Shown: positions 1-10,575 of the stretch, one piece after another
Position numbering within the stretch: position 1 is the first letter of the stretch
Layout of the letters: every line of letters begins with the position of its first letter
Assembly (NCBI RefSeq): GCF_016545825.1
Contig: NC_052618.1
Span: 38,138,196-38,202,195, forward strand
DNA from: Eucalyptus grandis
Lineage: Eukaryota > Streptophyta > Magnoliopsida > Myrtales > Myrtaceae
Direction: 5' to 3'
Length of the DNA: 64,000 nucleotides
Translations under genes and position numbers: made by a program
The notes under the pieces: model-generated
Databases searched by the model: none
What the model saw: the letters and a program-made list of their open reading frames with translations, nothing else
Told to the model about the DNA's origin: nothing

Positions 1-608
1 TTAGTTTTTGCATCTGTACTAGATCCCAATCAGATCCCACAGAATCTCATTTAAGTGTTGCAAAACGCATCATCAAATACGTTGCAACTACTCCAAAGCT
101 AGGTCTATGGTATCCCAAAGAATAAAACTTTACTCTTCTTGGATATTTAGAAGCAGACTTAGCAGGTTGCAAAGTCGATAGAAAGAGTACTTTAGGTACT
201 TGTCAACTTCTGGGCAGCATGTTGATGTCTTGGTTCTCAAGGAAGCAGAGTACTGTAACTCTATCAACAGCAAAAGCAGAGTATGTGGCTCTTGAGAGTT
301 GTTGTTCCTAAATTTTGTGAATAAGACAACAGCTAAGAGATTTTGGAATTGAAGAATCATCCTTCAAGATCAAATGCGATAATACTGCCATTAGTTTCAC
401 GAAGAACCCAATTCTTCATTCACAAGCAAAACATATAGAGATTCGACACCATTTCATAGGAGATCATGTTCAAAATGGAGAAATTATGATTCAGTTCATT
501 GACTCGAAGAATCAGTTGACAGACATATTTATAAAACTACTGGAGAAAAATCTATTTGAGTCTATTCGCACCAAACTGAATATTATATCTTCTACCATTA
601 AAGTTTGA
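1..608 (+). mobile_element. Ty1/copia RNase H region, decayed 3' end of pol
   Basis: Conceptual translation on this strand gives the familiar C-terminal part of a Copia polyprotein. A block ending LGLWYP leads into DRKSTLGTCQLLG, then STAKAEYVALESCC, a CDNTAI motif, and AKHIEIRHHFI followed by a QLTDIF-type ending. This order (connection, RNase H, terminal block) is diagnostic of Ty1/copia. A stop and at least one indel interrupt the frame, for example at the end of the ALESCC block, so it is not functional. The 5' part of the element lies outside the window. It appears to belong to the same element as the downstream ORF and the LTR at 3606-4332. Confidence 0.85.
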
Positions 609-983
609 AGTTGGTCGACTCGAATATCCAGAAATTACTTTAGTAAGTTAATATCTCTTCAATATAGGTAATTTAATTTTAGTATGAAGAATTCGAAAAG
701 GTATGTTGATATTTGAATCATTGCTTGCCTATTTTATTTTTAAATCATCTTTTTCGAATTTTTGAATTTTTGGTAGTTTTTATTTTTTTGAAAAAGGCAA
801 TTTCCATTTTCCTTATGACGGTTCGTTTACCCCATTTTACTTTCTTTAAATACCGTCGAGTTTTTCTTCTTCATTTACAAATTCTCAAACCCTAGAATAC
901 AAAATTTCTACTCTCTCATTTCTACTCTCAAGTTTTCATCTTTTCACTCAAACGTATTCGAGAAATCCTCCTCGACTGTGAAG

Positions 984-3205
984 ATGTCTTTCCAAAGGAA
1001 GTTGTCTTGGATCTCAAACAGGGGACTACAGAATATGCTTGAGGGTCCTACACATTTTGACTTGACCGAGGAAGAAGATTCTCCACAACAACATTCTCCA
1101 CGGCGTGCCCCTCAAAATCCTCCGCGCTAGCCAGTAGAAGAGGAAATTGTGGAAGATGTTGAACCTGTAAGGACGTTAAAACCCCAGTTTCTTTTTAAAC
1201 TCTACAATTAGTTGAAGCAGGGTGGTACTGCTATGACCTTTATTGATGAATTTTTGAAAGAAAGAGGATACAAAAATGAAACTCTACTCTTACGATCAAT
1301 GGAAATGTTAGGCATACCTCCTAAAGGAACGGCATACAAGACGTTTGCCAACTTTCTAGTTCGTCCCCGTTTTAGTTCTTTTAATCAGTCAGAGGTCAAG
1401 GAAAATGATGAAAGAATGTACACGAATTTTCAGCCTAGAATGGGTGTTGCTGCTGAAGTGCGTGGTGATGGAACGAGTTTGTTTCGTTCTAAGAATCACA
1501 AGAAGACTTACTCGAAATTGCTGAAAAGAGGGGTGATGAACCCTCAAACGGTCGACTTTGATTTCTTGGATTCAATATAGGTGAACCTAAGGGAGAAACT
1601 GACTCTCCTTCAACTTGAAAATTTTTGCTCTGAGACTTTTGTTGCTTACCTTGAGTTAACTGCATATTTCTATTACGAACTTGTCTTTTATTGACGCTAA
1701 TAGATTTCATTTTACTGTGAGGGAGAAAGAGTATGCGGTGGATATAGACACATTGACTAATGTTATTGGTGTGCAAAGAGGTGGTTTCCAACCAATAAAC
1801 GTGTCGGTTGGTCATTCAACAAGTTTTCTTGTTAAGGACAAACTTTCTGAAGGCATCATTACCTATTCCAGAATGTCTACCTAAAAAATTTTGTTGCATA
1901 AAATCGTGATCAATTGCATTTGACCAAAGTTAACCTCAAAATAGATGTCTCTCGTCAAGCTAAACTGTTGTATTCTATCAGTAATGGAATGAAGTTCTCT
2001 CTGCCACACACAATTCTGATGCACATGTACAGGACTGTTGTGAAAGATAAGGGACAACTCCCTTACTCAATGCTGGTCACTCAATTGTTCAGACACTTTA
2101 ATATTTAGCTTCCGGCCTCTTTGTGTGTTAGAACTATTGCTCCTATGGTTATAGGATTGAAGATGATGTCCAAGATGAGGTTAAAGGAACTGAACAAGGC
2201 CTTGAGCGCTTGAAGGAAAAGTCCCCCAGCAAAACCAAACAATACTCTACTGCAAAGAAAAGGAAAAGCAAGGAACCTATGCTTGAACTTACAAAGAAGA
2301 GAAGATCTCTTATCCTGTAGGACGAAGAGGATGAGGATGATCTTACTCTCTCTACGTTTGCCTTAAAAAATCTTCGGAGTTTTGTCAGTTTTGAGCAGGA
2401 ACAAGACAAAAAAGAAAGAAAAATAGGAGAAACAGAGTAGGAAAAAGAATGAAGAACAAAGGAAAGAGAAAGAGAAAGAAGAGAAGTAAGAGAAGAAGCA
2501 AGCAAAGAAGCTAGAGAAGAAGGAAGAACAGCTAAAGATGAGGAGGGACAGGATGACTCCGTTGAACCAACATTTGCAATCTCCTTATCTGAAGATTCAA
2601 AGAAGACTAGGAGTGGAACTGTAGGAGATGAAAGAGAAAAAGAACATCACTTGAAAAATGAAATTGAGAAGGAACAAGAAGAAGAATTCCTTTCTCCACC
2701 TATAGCCACAGAAATAGGGGGAGCTCGTGAGAAAATAGGTACTTATTCTTCTCCTATTTTTACTAGTGATGATGTTAGTAGATCTCCTGTCGATCCAGAG
2801 GATGTCTATGCCTCTCATTTTCCTAAAGCTGATATTGAGACATCATCTCCAAGTCTTGATGTTCGACAAGCTGAAGTTCCCTCATCTATCAACACTCCAC
2901 AAACTGAACGCGTTGAGGCTAGTGCTCAAACAACAACTTATGCAGACTTTCAAAGGCTGCTAGAGCTCCTTCTGGAGATAAAAGCACAGCAATATGGCAT
3001 GGAGTGTGAAATTCAGAACCTCCAATCTACATTGAAATCTACTTCAATTTCTCTTCACAAGCAGGTACAAGACCTTAAGCTTCAAGTTCAAAAGACTGCC
3101 AAGGGTGAAGAAATTGAGAAGCGGAAGGAGTCAATGAGAAAGCTGGAGGCGACAGTTCAGTTTATGGGGGATTTCCAGCTCGTTCGCGTTCCCAAACACT
3201 CTTGA
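984..3205 (+). pseudogene. Sirevirus-type extra ORF downstream of pol (plant transposon protein domain plus coiled coil), broken
   Basis: A reading frame starting with ATG at 984 runs to 1580 with in-frame stops at 1128 and 1209. It then continues in shifted frames at 1681-1884, 1914-2108 and 2651-3205. The middle part resembles the 'putative plant transposon protein' domain seen in the third ORF of some Copia elements (blocks MTFIDEFLKERGY and DIDTLTNVIGVQRGG). The central part is rich in K, E and R, and the last 184 residues form a likely coiled coil (LLELLLEIKAQQYGMECEI and following heptads). Its place between the RNase H end and the 3' LTR matches the extra, sometimes called envelope-like, ORF of Sireviruses. 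Several stops and frameshifts make it non-functional. Assignment to the Sirevirus lineage is inference from position and coiled coil. Confidence 0.65.
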
Positions 3206-3605
3206 TTTTTTTGAACATTTTATCTTTCTCCATTTTTTGCTGCTGTTAAAAATGGGGAGAATGTGCAGATTTAACTTTTGTTTGACTTATCTTTTGACTT
3301 ATCATTTGAACTTTTATGCTGAACTTTGTTGAACTATTATTCTGATTGACTCTATTTGACATTAACGCTTGCAACAACTTACTTTTGTGGTAATGATGTG
3401 GTGATTGTGGATGGATAGTTCTTTAAGTCTTGATATTTCTCTTATCTTTTCAAGATTAACATGTTTTCTATGGTTGCAGAATCGATACTATATAGATCCT
3501 AATCAATTTTTTATATAAGACATCATGTATTGCTTAAAAGTTGTTTTGCAGGTCAAAAGTTCTTAAATCTACAAGAAGTTTTGTCACCATAAAAAATGGA
3601 GAGAT
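3206..3605 (+). other. Copia 3' spacer before the LTR
   Basis: A 400 bp AT-rich non-coding stretch between the last Copia ORF and the polypurine tract. No gene is visible. Confidence 0.6.
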
Positions 3606-4332
3606 TGTTGGAGAAAATTCCTTTATTGTTTTGAAGTTGACAAAACATTTCCAAAGTCTAGTCCGAAGACTTTGTTAAAGTCCGAAGACCACCAAACTTT
3701 AGGTTCAAAGTCTGCCCACACTAACAAATTCCAGACTAAACGCTATTAAATAATGAAGACTTATCCAAATGCAAGATTATTTTAATTTCTTCAAGGATTC
3801 GATTTGTATGGCGTATGGATGACCTTCTAGTTGGATACAATACCTACATGATTGATTATCCTTATTGGAATCATTTTTTATATTCAAATCTTTTAGAAAG
3901 CAAGCAAACTTGGAAGGTTCTACTTATGGAAACCAAGATCCTAATTGTATGAGTGAACATGATTGACAAGCTTTCATCACAAATCATCAAACAACTCAAG
4001 ATCCCTTTGATTGATTTTGTCCAACGGGTAGATTAGAAGAATTTCTTTGGAAAGTGCCAACAGTCAAGAAGGCATGAAGGAGTGTTTAAGGTGGACTCTC
4101 CTGTTGTTCAATAGTGTGCGTGAAAGAAAATTTTCAAAGTCTGAAACTTTCTAATTCCTTGTTATTTCATTCACTGAACTCCTTTATTATGTTCATAGTT
4201 TTATCTAGATGCTATAATAGGAATTTGTTCATAATTTGTCATTTTCTAAAAGCAAATTGTTTCTACTATTCGTTGCGAAAAATTGTCTTCACACCTATTC
4301 ATCCCCTCTAGGTGTTCATACTAGCTCTTTCA
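3606..4332 (+). mobile_element. 3' LTR of the Sirevirus-like Copia element
   Basis: The LTR begins TGTTGG directly after a purine-rich tract (aaaaaatggagagat) that serves as the polypurine tract. It ends after a cccctctaggtgttcat block with CTTTCA, giving TG...CA ends and about 727 bp. Similar ends are typical of Copia LTRs in plants. The 5' LTR and its target duplication lie outside the window, so the boundaries cannot be confirmed by comparing the two LTRs. Confidence 0.65.
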
Positions 4333-4388
4333 ATATCAAGATACAAAATTATTTTTCTAGCTATCCTAGCCTATAATTATATGTTATG

Positions 4389-4840
4389 TTCTTCTTCTTC
4401 TTCTTCTTCTTTTGGTAAATAAATATATACTGAGCTATAACCAAAATTGTACAAAGCAGATCTGCACAAAAAACTTACACTCATAAGACAACCTAGTCCA
4501 CACGAGTGGAAGGGTGCCGAGAAAAAACTACAAGCTGTCCAGCAAGGGAAGCACAAGGCCAACAAGGCATCGAAGCCTAAACAACTGCTACAAAAGAACC
4601 AAAACAAGATCGGCCAAAACAACAGCAAATACACAGAGACGGAGGCAACTAGCAGCTAGAGAGCGTCCCCAAAAACGTATTCATGAGCAGAGAAGGAAAG
4701 GCAACCAGCAACCCAAGTACTGAAAAATCAGCCACACACCACCCTAGAGCAAAAGACTCGCCAACCCCAGTCGAAAATCAGGGCCCAAAGGACATCAAAC
4801 AACCACCTCCTCTTACAGAGCAATGTCAGCCAACATAGGG
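4389..4840 (-). mobile_element. Possible L1-type LINE 3' end
   Basis: Read on the minus strand the stretch is T/G-rich and non-coding. It ends in an ATATATTTATTTACC block followed by a (AAG)n tail, seen as (ttc)n at 4389-4411 on the plus strand. Plant L1 3' untranslated regions commonly look like this. It sits inside Copia sequence and could be a 5'-truncated insertion. No reverse transcriptase part is present, so the call rests on the tail and general composition only. Confidence 0.4.
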
Positions 4841-5139
4841 AGAAGATAGATGAGTAATTCCTCAGCTGCGTTGCATCCTATTATGTTCTTTGTAATAACA
4901 TAAGCAACAAAAACAAAAGAAATCATTTTTCTTCTTTGAAATCCACTCAACCATTAAAGGAGAAGTAAATATCAAAGCCAAGTTCATACAATTGACCCAC
5001 ATAGTCAGGCTTAAGGAGAATTTGGGAACCATCAAAGTGTTAGGTAATGACTATGTAGACATTTAAATGTTTGCTATGTGACTAATTGACATCTCTGACT
5101 TATCAGTTGTATGAAGATTAAGTGTTTGTGAAAGTAAAT
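4841..5139 (-). mobile_element. Copia gag-pre-integrase/protease fragment, left piece
   Basis: The reverse strand translates to VGQLYELGFDIYFSFNG, the conserved block just before the integrase zinc finger in Copia polyproteins. Upstream of it is a LPNTLMVPKFSLSL-type block. Stops follow the FNG motif. It continues the Copia fragment found at 8668-9583 on the far side of the inserted LTR: read on the minus strand, the NTNLFKSKY block lies right of the LTR and the expected next block lies left of it. Confidence 0.7.
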
Positions 5140-8100
5140 TGTCACGCCCCGAACCTTGAGCGCGCGCGCATCCCTCTACGGTCGATAACAATTTTGGGAC
5201 TTCCCAGGACGAGTCACCGACCCTTTCATTTTAAGCACATGCAAAAACAAAACAAAAACCCTTGACAACAAACAGCATGTGATAAGAAAGCAAGGCAACA
5301 TTTCACAAATGCACACTCTTATAAACGGCAAGGTTTAGGTACAAAATGAGTCTGATCAAAAGCCTACAAAAGACCGGCTCTAAAAAAGGAACTGTCCTAT
5401 GACATACTAGTTGGACACATACGTTGATCCTTCAAACTCCACCTCCACAGACTCCGAGGCTTCGGTCTTCCATGCCCACCATTTAAGGACCTGAAAATGG
5501 TTATACAATAACCAGTGAAATAATGTCTCAGCAAGTCCACCCCCTAAACCCTTATTAGGAAGAAAATACACCCAAATGGCTACCTAAGCTTACTCATGAG
5601 ACAGAGGACTTACCTTGGTCTTAGTTCATTCCTGTAAATCAATTCAATAAAAAATCATCAAATCACATCATCACATCAATCATGAATTCAAATCGAATCA
5701 TCGATCAATTGACTCAGTCAATTATATGTCAACGAGACCATTCCTCGTTCATCTCAATTACTCAATCCCAACGCTGAATTACGGCTCAGCAAGCACGGCC
5801 TACACGGTTATCTCAAATACTCAATCCTAACGCTGAATTACGGCTCAGCGAGCATGGCCTACTAAAACTTTGGTGGTAATGCTAAATTACGGCTCAGCGA
5901 GCACAACCTAGATTAGGTGGCTTTCTTGACCTAACTCACAACAACATGTCCAACAACTCTCAATAGTCAACTTATCGCAACTATAAATCCTTACACGATT
6001 AATTACCTACGTTAACAATTTTTGAAATAAAAACCCACCATCACCAATCACACTCAAATTGCACAATCTAACAATCAATTGCATAAACTAATTACGCCAC
6101 GACAATCAGTACGGAATTCCGGTCACCTACTGTCCCAGTTAATTCCTGGAAATAATAAATAATTAAATAAATTAAAAAATAATTAAATAAATTGCAATTA
6201 AATAAAGAAATAAATTGCAGTTAATTAAACTGAACTATTAAATTAACCAAACTATGCATGCACCAAATTAATCAAGTCAACATTTTGCAATAATACTAAA
6301 CAACAAACATAGAGCAATCCCTCTTATGACCTCACACATAAGTTATCAGCATGCCCCAAGTCCACCACATCACTAAATACACCTTATTTAGTAAGCACAA
6401 CATCAAGAACAACCACAAAACCATAACCGGTCTTAATTGGAAGAAACCGGGACATTCGCACGTCTCCAAGTTTAAATCCAGAAACCTAATCCAACGACTT
6501 TGGAAAAATTCCAAATTTTAATATATTGTAAGGGACACATAAACGTACATTTTTTTATGAAGACAACTTAATCCATATCCTTCTAGATTCGGCCCAATAA
6601 ATCGCTCAATCCAGCACAAAAAACTGGTTCCGTTTCTAGAAAATATGTCTTCCGAAATCAGTTTGGTTTGAGGTCCAAAACATGTTAGTTTGATTTGAAA
6701 TTTGAGTATGTTAAAATAAATGATGTGATAAACAACTTTTGTGAAAAAAAATTATTTTGAGATTCGAACCCTAAAAGTTTATAAAAACCCATAGAATCCT
6801 AAAATGTCACAAATTCCAACATAGTCTAAAACTCTATTTGTAAATGATGGAGCTGATATCTCCTTATTTTAAATCCCTAAAAATATTGAGAAAAATATAT
6901 GTTGTAGCTGAAGATGTCTAAAACATTTCTTAAGAAGGAATTGACCTCAAATTCGCAACTCATTTCGATCCACAAAAATGACAAATGGCAAGGGTCTAGA
7001 GATCCGAACTACAGACAGTCCACTGGATTCAACTAAACCAACTTCAATGGTGCTAATCTCACTAATTAGATTAATACTAAACCATTCTAAGGTTAATCTA
7101 ACAATTCTAGATTATCACTAATCCATTCTTAAGCTAATATAAACAACCCTTAAGCATAATTAACTTCATAAACAAGGTTTAGTGAGTAAACTCATAAGTT
7201 TTGCAATCCGATGAGTTCATAGCAACGGCAACAGCGAGGCAGGCGATAAACATCCAAGCGATGACACCAACCAAGGCTGGGAAGGGGCCGGAAATGGGAC
7301 TTGAAGCTTCAAAGCTTCTGCTGGTTTAGTTTCTGCTCAAAACCGAAGAACTTGGAACCTACGACTGAAACAGCCAAGGAGGAACGGCGGAGGCTAGGCG
7401 GGTGGTTGCGGTGGCTTGGCTGGCTTCAACGATGGCTCACGGCTGCTGAATGACCAAGGACGGTGACTAGGGAGGTTTGGGATGCGGCTGAACTCACGAA
7501 ACAGCAGTTGGCTCCCCGGAATGTGCGACGGCAAATGCGGGCCGGCTTCCACGGTGAGCGACGCTTGGACGGAAGAGAGTGAGCTTTGGCTGGCTGGCTT
7601 GCTGCTAGCTTCTCTATTTTTGCCGAGCTTCTCTTCTTCAACCACAATGGAGAAAGCCCCAAATTGAGGGAGAACGTCTGCTAAAGAGGGGGCTCCCCAA
7701 AGGCTCTCTAGCCTTCAAACACTTGTTCAACTGTCCTTGCTTTGCCCCCCACCATGACAGCCCATGACCTCAGCCATTCTCTCTCCTCAAATCTTCCTTA
7801 GCAAGATTTCAATGGGTCCAAAATGTTCTATACCCCATGGCATACGAATTTTGTGCAAATGTTCATCAATTCCATTCAATCATCTTCCAATTAAATCCAA
7901 TTGAGCTCAAATCAAAGTCTATAATTTTATCCAAGGTGTCCTCACTTAAATCCACATTTTTCCATGCTAATAAATCCATCTTGGATGTCAAAAGTGCGCT
8001 CAAGAATGATCTTCCAACTTTCCTGATCCAATTCCGTCAATTCTTGATTTTTTGCCGAAAAACTTGGTTTGAAGAAAAATCTTCGAAAGATGAGTCGACG

Positions 8101-8667
8101 TTCCTAAAATGATTTGTGACATGACGGAACTTCCAATTTTCGAAATCGGGTTCAATTTCTCGATTAATTCCAATCTTGCGCGATTTTAGCGCGTCCTAAT
8201 CTACCTGGTAGCTTTTAGGAACTTTTCGTGCAATTGACCCATGGTCAATTGTTTTCGAGCCACAAAGTGCATCTTCAACACATTGGCGACTCTCGGTTGT
8301 TGTATAAATCTCAAGATTTCAAATACGAACACAGGGTACTAAAATGACAGAGAAATCGGTCTAGTGCTGATCAACAACATTTGTGCGATCAGGTGGAATC
8401 ACTCACACTTAATCATATGCCTTTGTCGAGTCGACTTATCTCTGGTCTCTAATCGGTCTATGCCATAGTGACCCTTGCAGATTAGTACGGTCGAACAAAT
8501 GTTTCCTGTTTGAATTCTCAAGTCTATTGTGTTAAAATCCTTAACGGCTTCACCTAATAGACTAGTTATCTCGTGAGTGGCCAACTAAAAAAAGAGAGCT
8601 ATAGGTGCGAAGATGAAATGCTCGACTCATTCAATTGAAAACAGAATTGGAAAATCAGGATGTCACC
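5140..8667 (-). mobile_element. Solo LTR, Ty3/gypsy-type family A, copy 1
   Basis: The plus strand begins TGTCACGCCCCGAACC at 5140 and ends ...GGATGTCACC at 8667. The inverted copy of this family at 44929-57192 begins TGTGACATCCCGA and ends CGGGGCGTGACA, so this copy lies in minus orientation. Flanks are taaat (5135-5139) and caaat (8668-8672), a 5 bp target duplication with one mismatch. It contains a GC-richer segment (about 7200-7740), an AT-rich middle, and a degenerate tandem repeat at 5760-5930. No gag or pol is present, so it is a solo LTR of about 3.5 kb. Assignment to a chromovirus such as Tekay/Del is inferred from long LTRs and end sequences only. Confidence 0.7.
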
Positions 8668-9583
8668 CAAATACTTCGATTTAAACAAATTGGTGTTCAA
8701 AATAATGTGATTGTAGCAGGCTGAATTAAAGAACCATGGACAAAAAATCCCTAGAATCACGAACAATGTAGAAAAGCTAGGGATTGAAGAGCTAGAGGTA
8801 CTAGATTCTCGAATAATGGAGCAGAGATCCTCTAAAGATAAAGTAATAGATGAGCTATTAGGAGAACCCCTAATGAAAACAACAATGGTGGACAAGCATG
8901 CGAGTGGGTTTCTTTATCGAGACCGGTTGTTTGTCCTTATAGGCTGCCTAGGTTGTCGTTGATAGTCAGTGGATGCAAGATGACTAGTTCGATGACAATA
9001 TGTGCAATATTTGCTATGCAATGAGGAAGAGGCAAGTGTGGCAAGTACAACATCTAAAGGAGTGGATAAGATGGGGCAGTGCACCTTCAAAGTATAAGCT
9101 GAGTCTCTTTAGTCAATAATTTTGATACAATTGTCTAAAGACGAGAAAATGGATCTCAATGTAAAAGTGAAGCTTGTGTAGATTCAAAATCATCATTGAG
9201 TGCCATAAGAAATCGCATAACACACATAGATCACGATATTTAGCGAACTTGCAAGCATCAGCATCAGCTTCTGATTGCGGCTTTTATAAAGCCAATTGAT
9301 CCCAAGCAACATGCATGGAGGGAAAAAAATCGTTAACAGATTGACTAGTCTTCTGATGCATGCGATGCAAAATTCCTAATAGTTGATACTGATGAGCAAT
9401 ATTCAAGGTGGAGAAATGGCCAAGAGGCAGATCCACACTTCGTTTGCTATATTGAGGTGACCAAACTGTAGCTTGATGGAAAGAGCTGAAGTATTTTGAA
9501 ATCATGTTAAAATCTAACTATTCTTGCTATTCCAATCCTCCAAACGTTCAATAAGTTTTTCCCCAATTTTTTTCATCAATCCT
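8668..9583 (-). mobile_element. Copia gag and protease fragment, right piece
   Basis: Reading the minus strand downward from 9505 gives a Gag helix block (NIAHQYQLLGILHRM... VNDFFPSMHVAWDQLAL), a decayed middle with a zinc-knuckle-like remnant, then PWFFNSACYNHIILNTNLF at about 8750. The last corresponds to the Copia protease block (WFFDSACCNHMT-type), with the catalytic Asp changed to Asn. Frameshifts and stops are frequent. The Gypsy LTR at 5140-8667 splits this Copia sequence. A near-identical copy of the region lies at 19517-20905. Confidence 0.75.
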
Positions 9584-10575
9584 TTTTATTCTTTTTATAC
9601 TTTCTTCGTCCGTAAATTACTGGAACGTCTGTCATTGTGATTTGCAGTCCACTACCTATACTTCCCTAATATTTTGGGGCTTGTTTTGTAAACAGTTTCA
9701 AATAGCTTCGCCATGAAGGACAGTTTTCGGGCATTTAGCTGGAACTTCTTCCTGATTTTGATCTTGCCCCTGCTCTCATTCCATCATATTCAGTGATGAC
9801 ATCTGTATCGAGGACTGTCACGCTTGATGCTTACTTGTATGTCTGTCGCCTTCAATGCACGCCGGTATGTCCGTAAGTTTTGCGCATGTCACAGAGATGC
9901 CAGGTGCCTGTTTTATCCTTTGGCGCTTCTGTACCATAGAATTGTAGCTTCCCTTGTTCCAAATGGAAAAAATTGATTCTTCTTTTTTGGGGTTCCATTC
10001 TTAGATGGCTAGAATTATTGTTTGCTAGTTTAGATGGCCTGGAGTTGTGCAATGTTGAAACTCTATTGCACCTTCAAGAATTCGATGTTGTCGCCAATGT
10101 GTCCAGACTTGCGATTTTTTTTCTTTATTCATTTTCTGCAATGGCAACGTATGCGATTTTCCTGTTCAATTTGAATCCCCATTCCAATTGTCCTCTGCGA
10201 TGACTCAAGCACGTCTAACTAGGTTCCAGTGACTACTTGATTTCTTCCTGTGGCTCATACGAGAAGTGTTTGATTATTTCAGTTTCTCCTCTCCATCATA
10301 TGTCTACACCTTTAATTCATGTTACTGTCATGGAAGGATTGTACAACTTAGCGATGAAAACTTGACTGAATCATTTCTCATTGTAGGAGTCGGTTTGAGG
10401 TCGTAGATCAATGGTTGAATCCTCAAATTTAGGGCAAGCTAGAATTTTGTGCTCCAAGAACAATCATAGATTATTTAGTGCAAAATATGACTCCACATCA
10501 GTGAGAGAGGGGGAAGAAAGTTTGCTGAACATGGAATACAAAGGGGAAAAATGATGATACACGCACATTTCATCT
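9584..10575. other. Intergenic, no gene seen
   Basis: About 1 kb of AT-rich sequence between the Copia fragment and the end of the FMO pseudogene. Small open frames at 9973-10203 (+) show no recognisable domain. The part next to 10576 is the likely 3' flank of the FMO gene. Confidence 0.5.
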
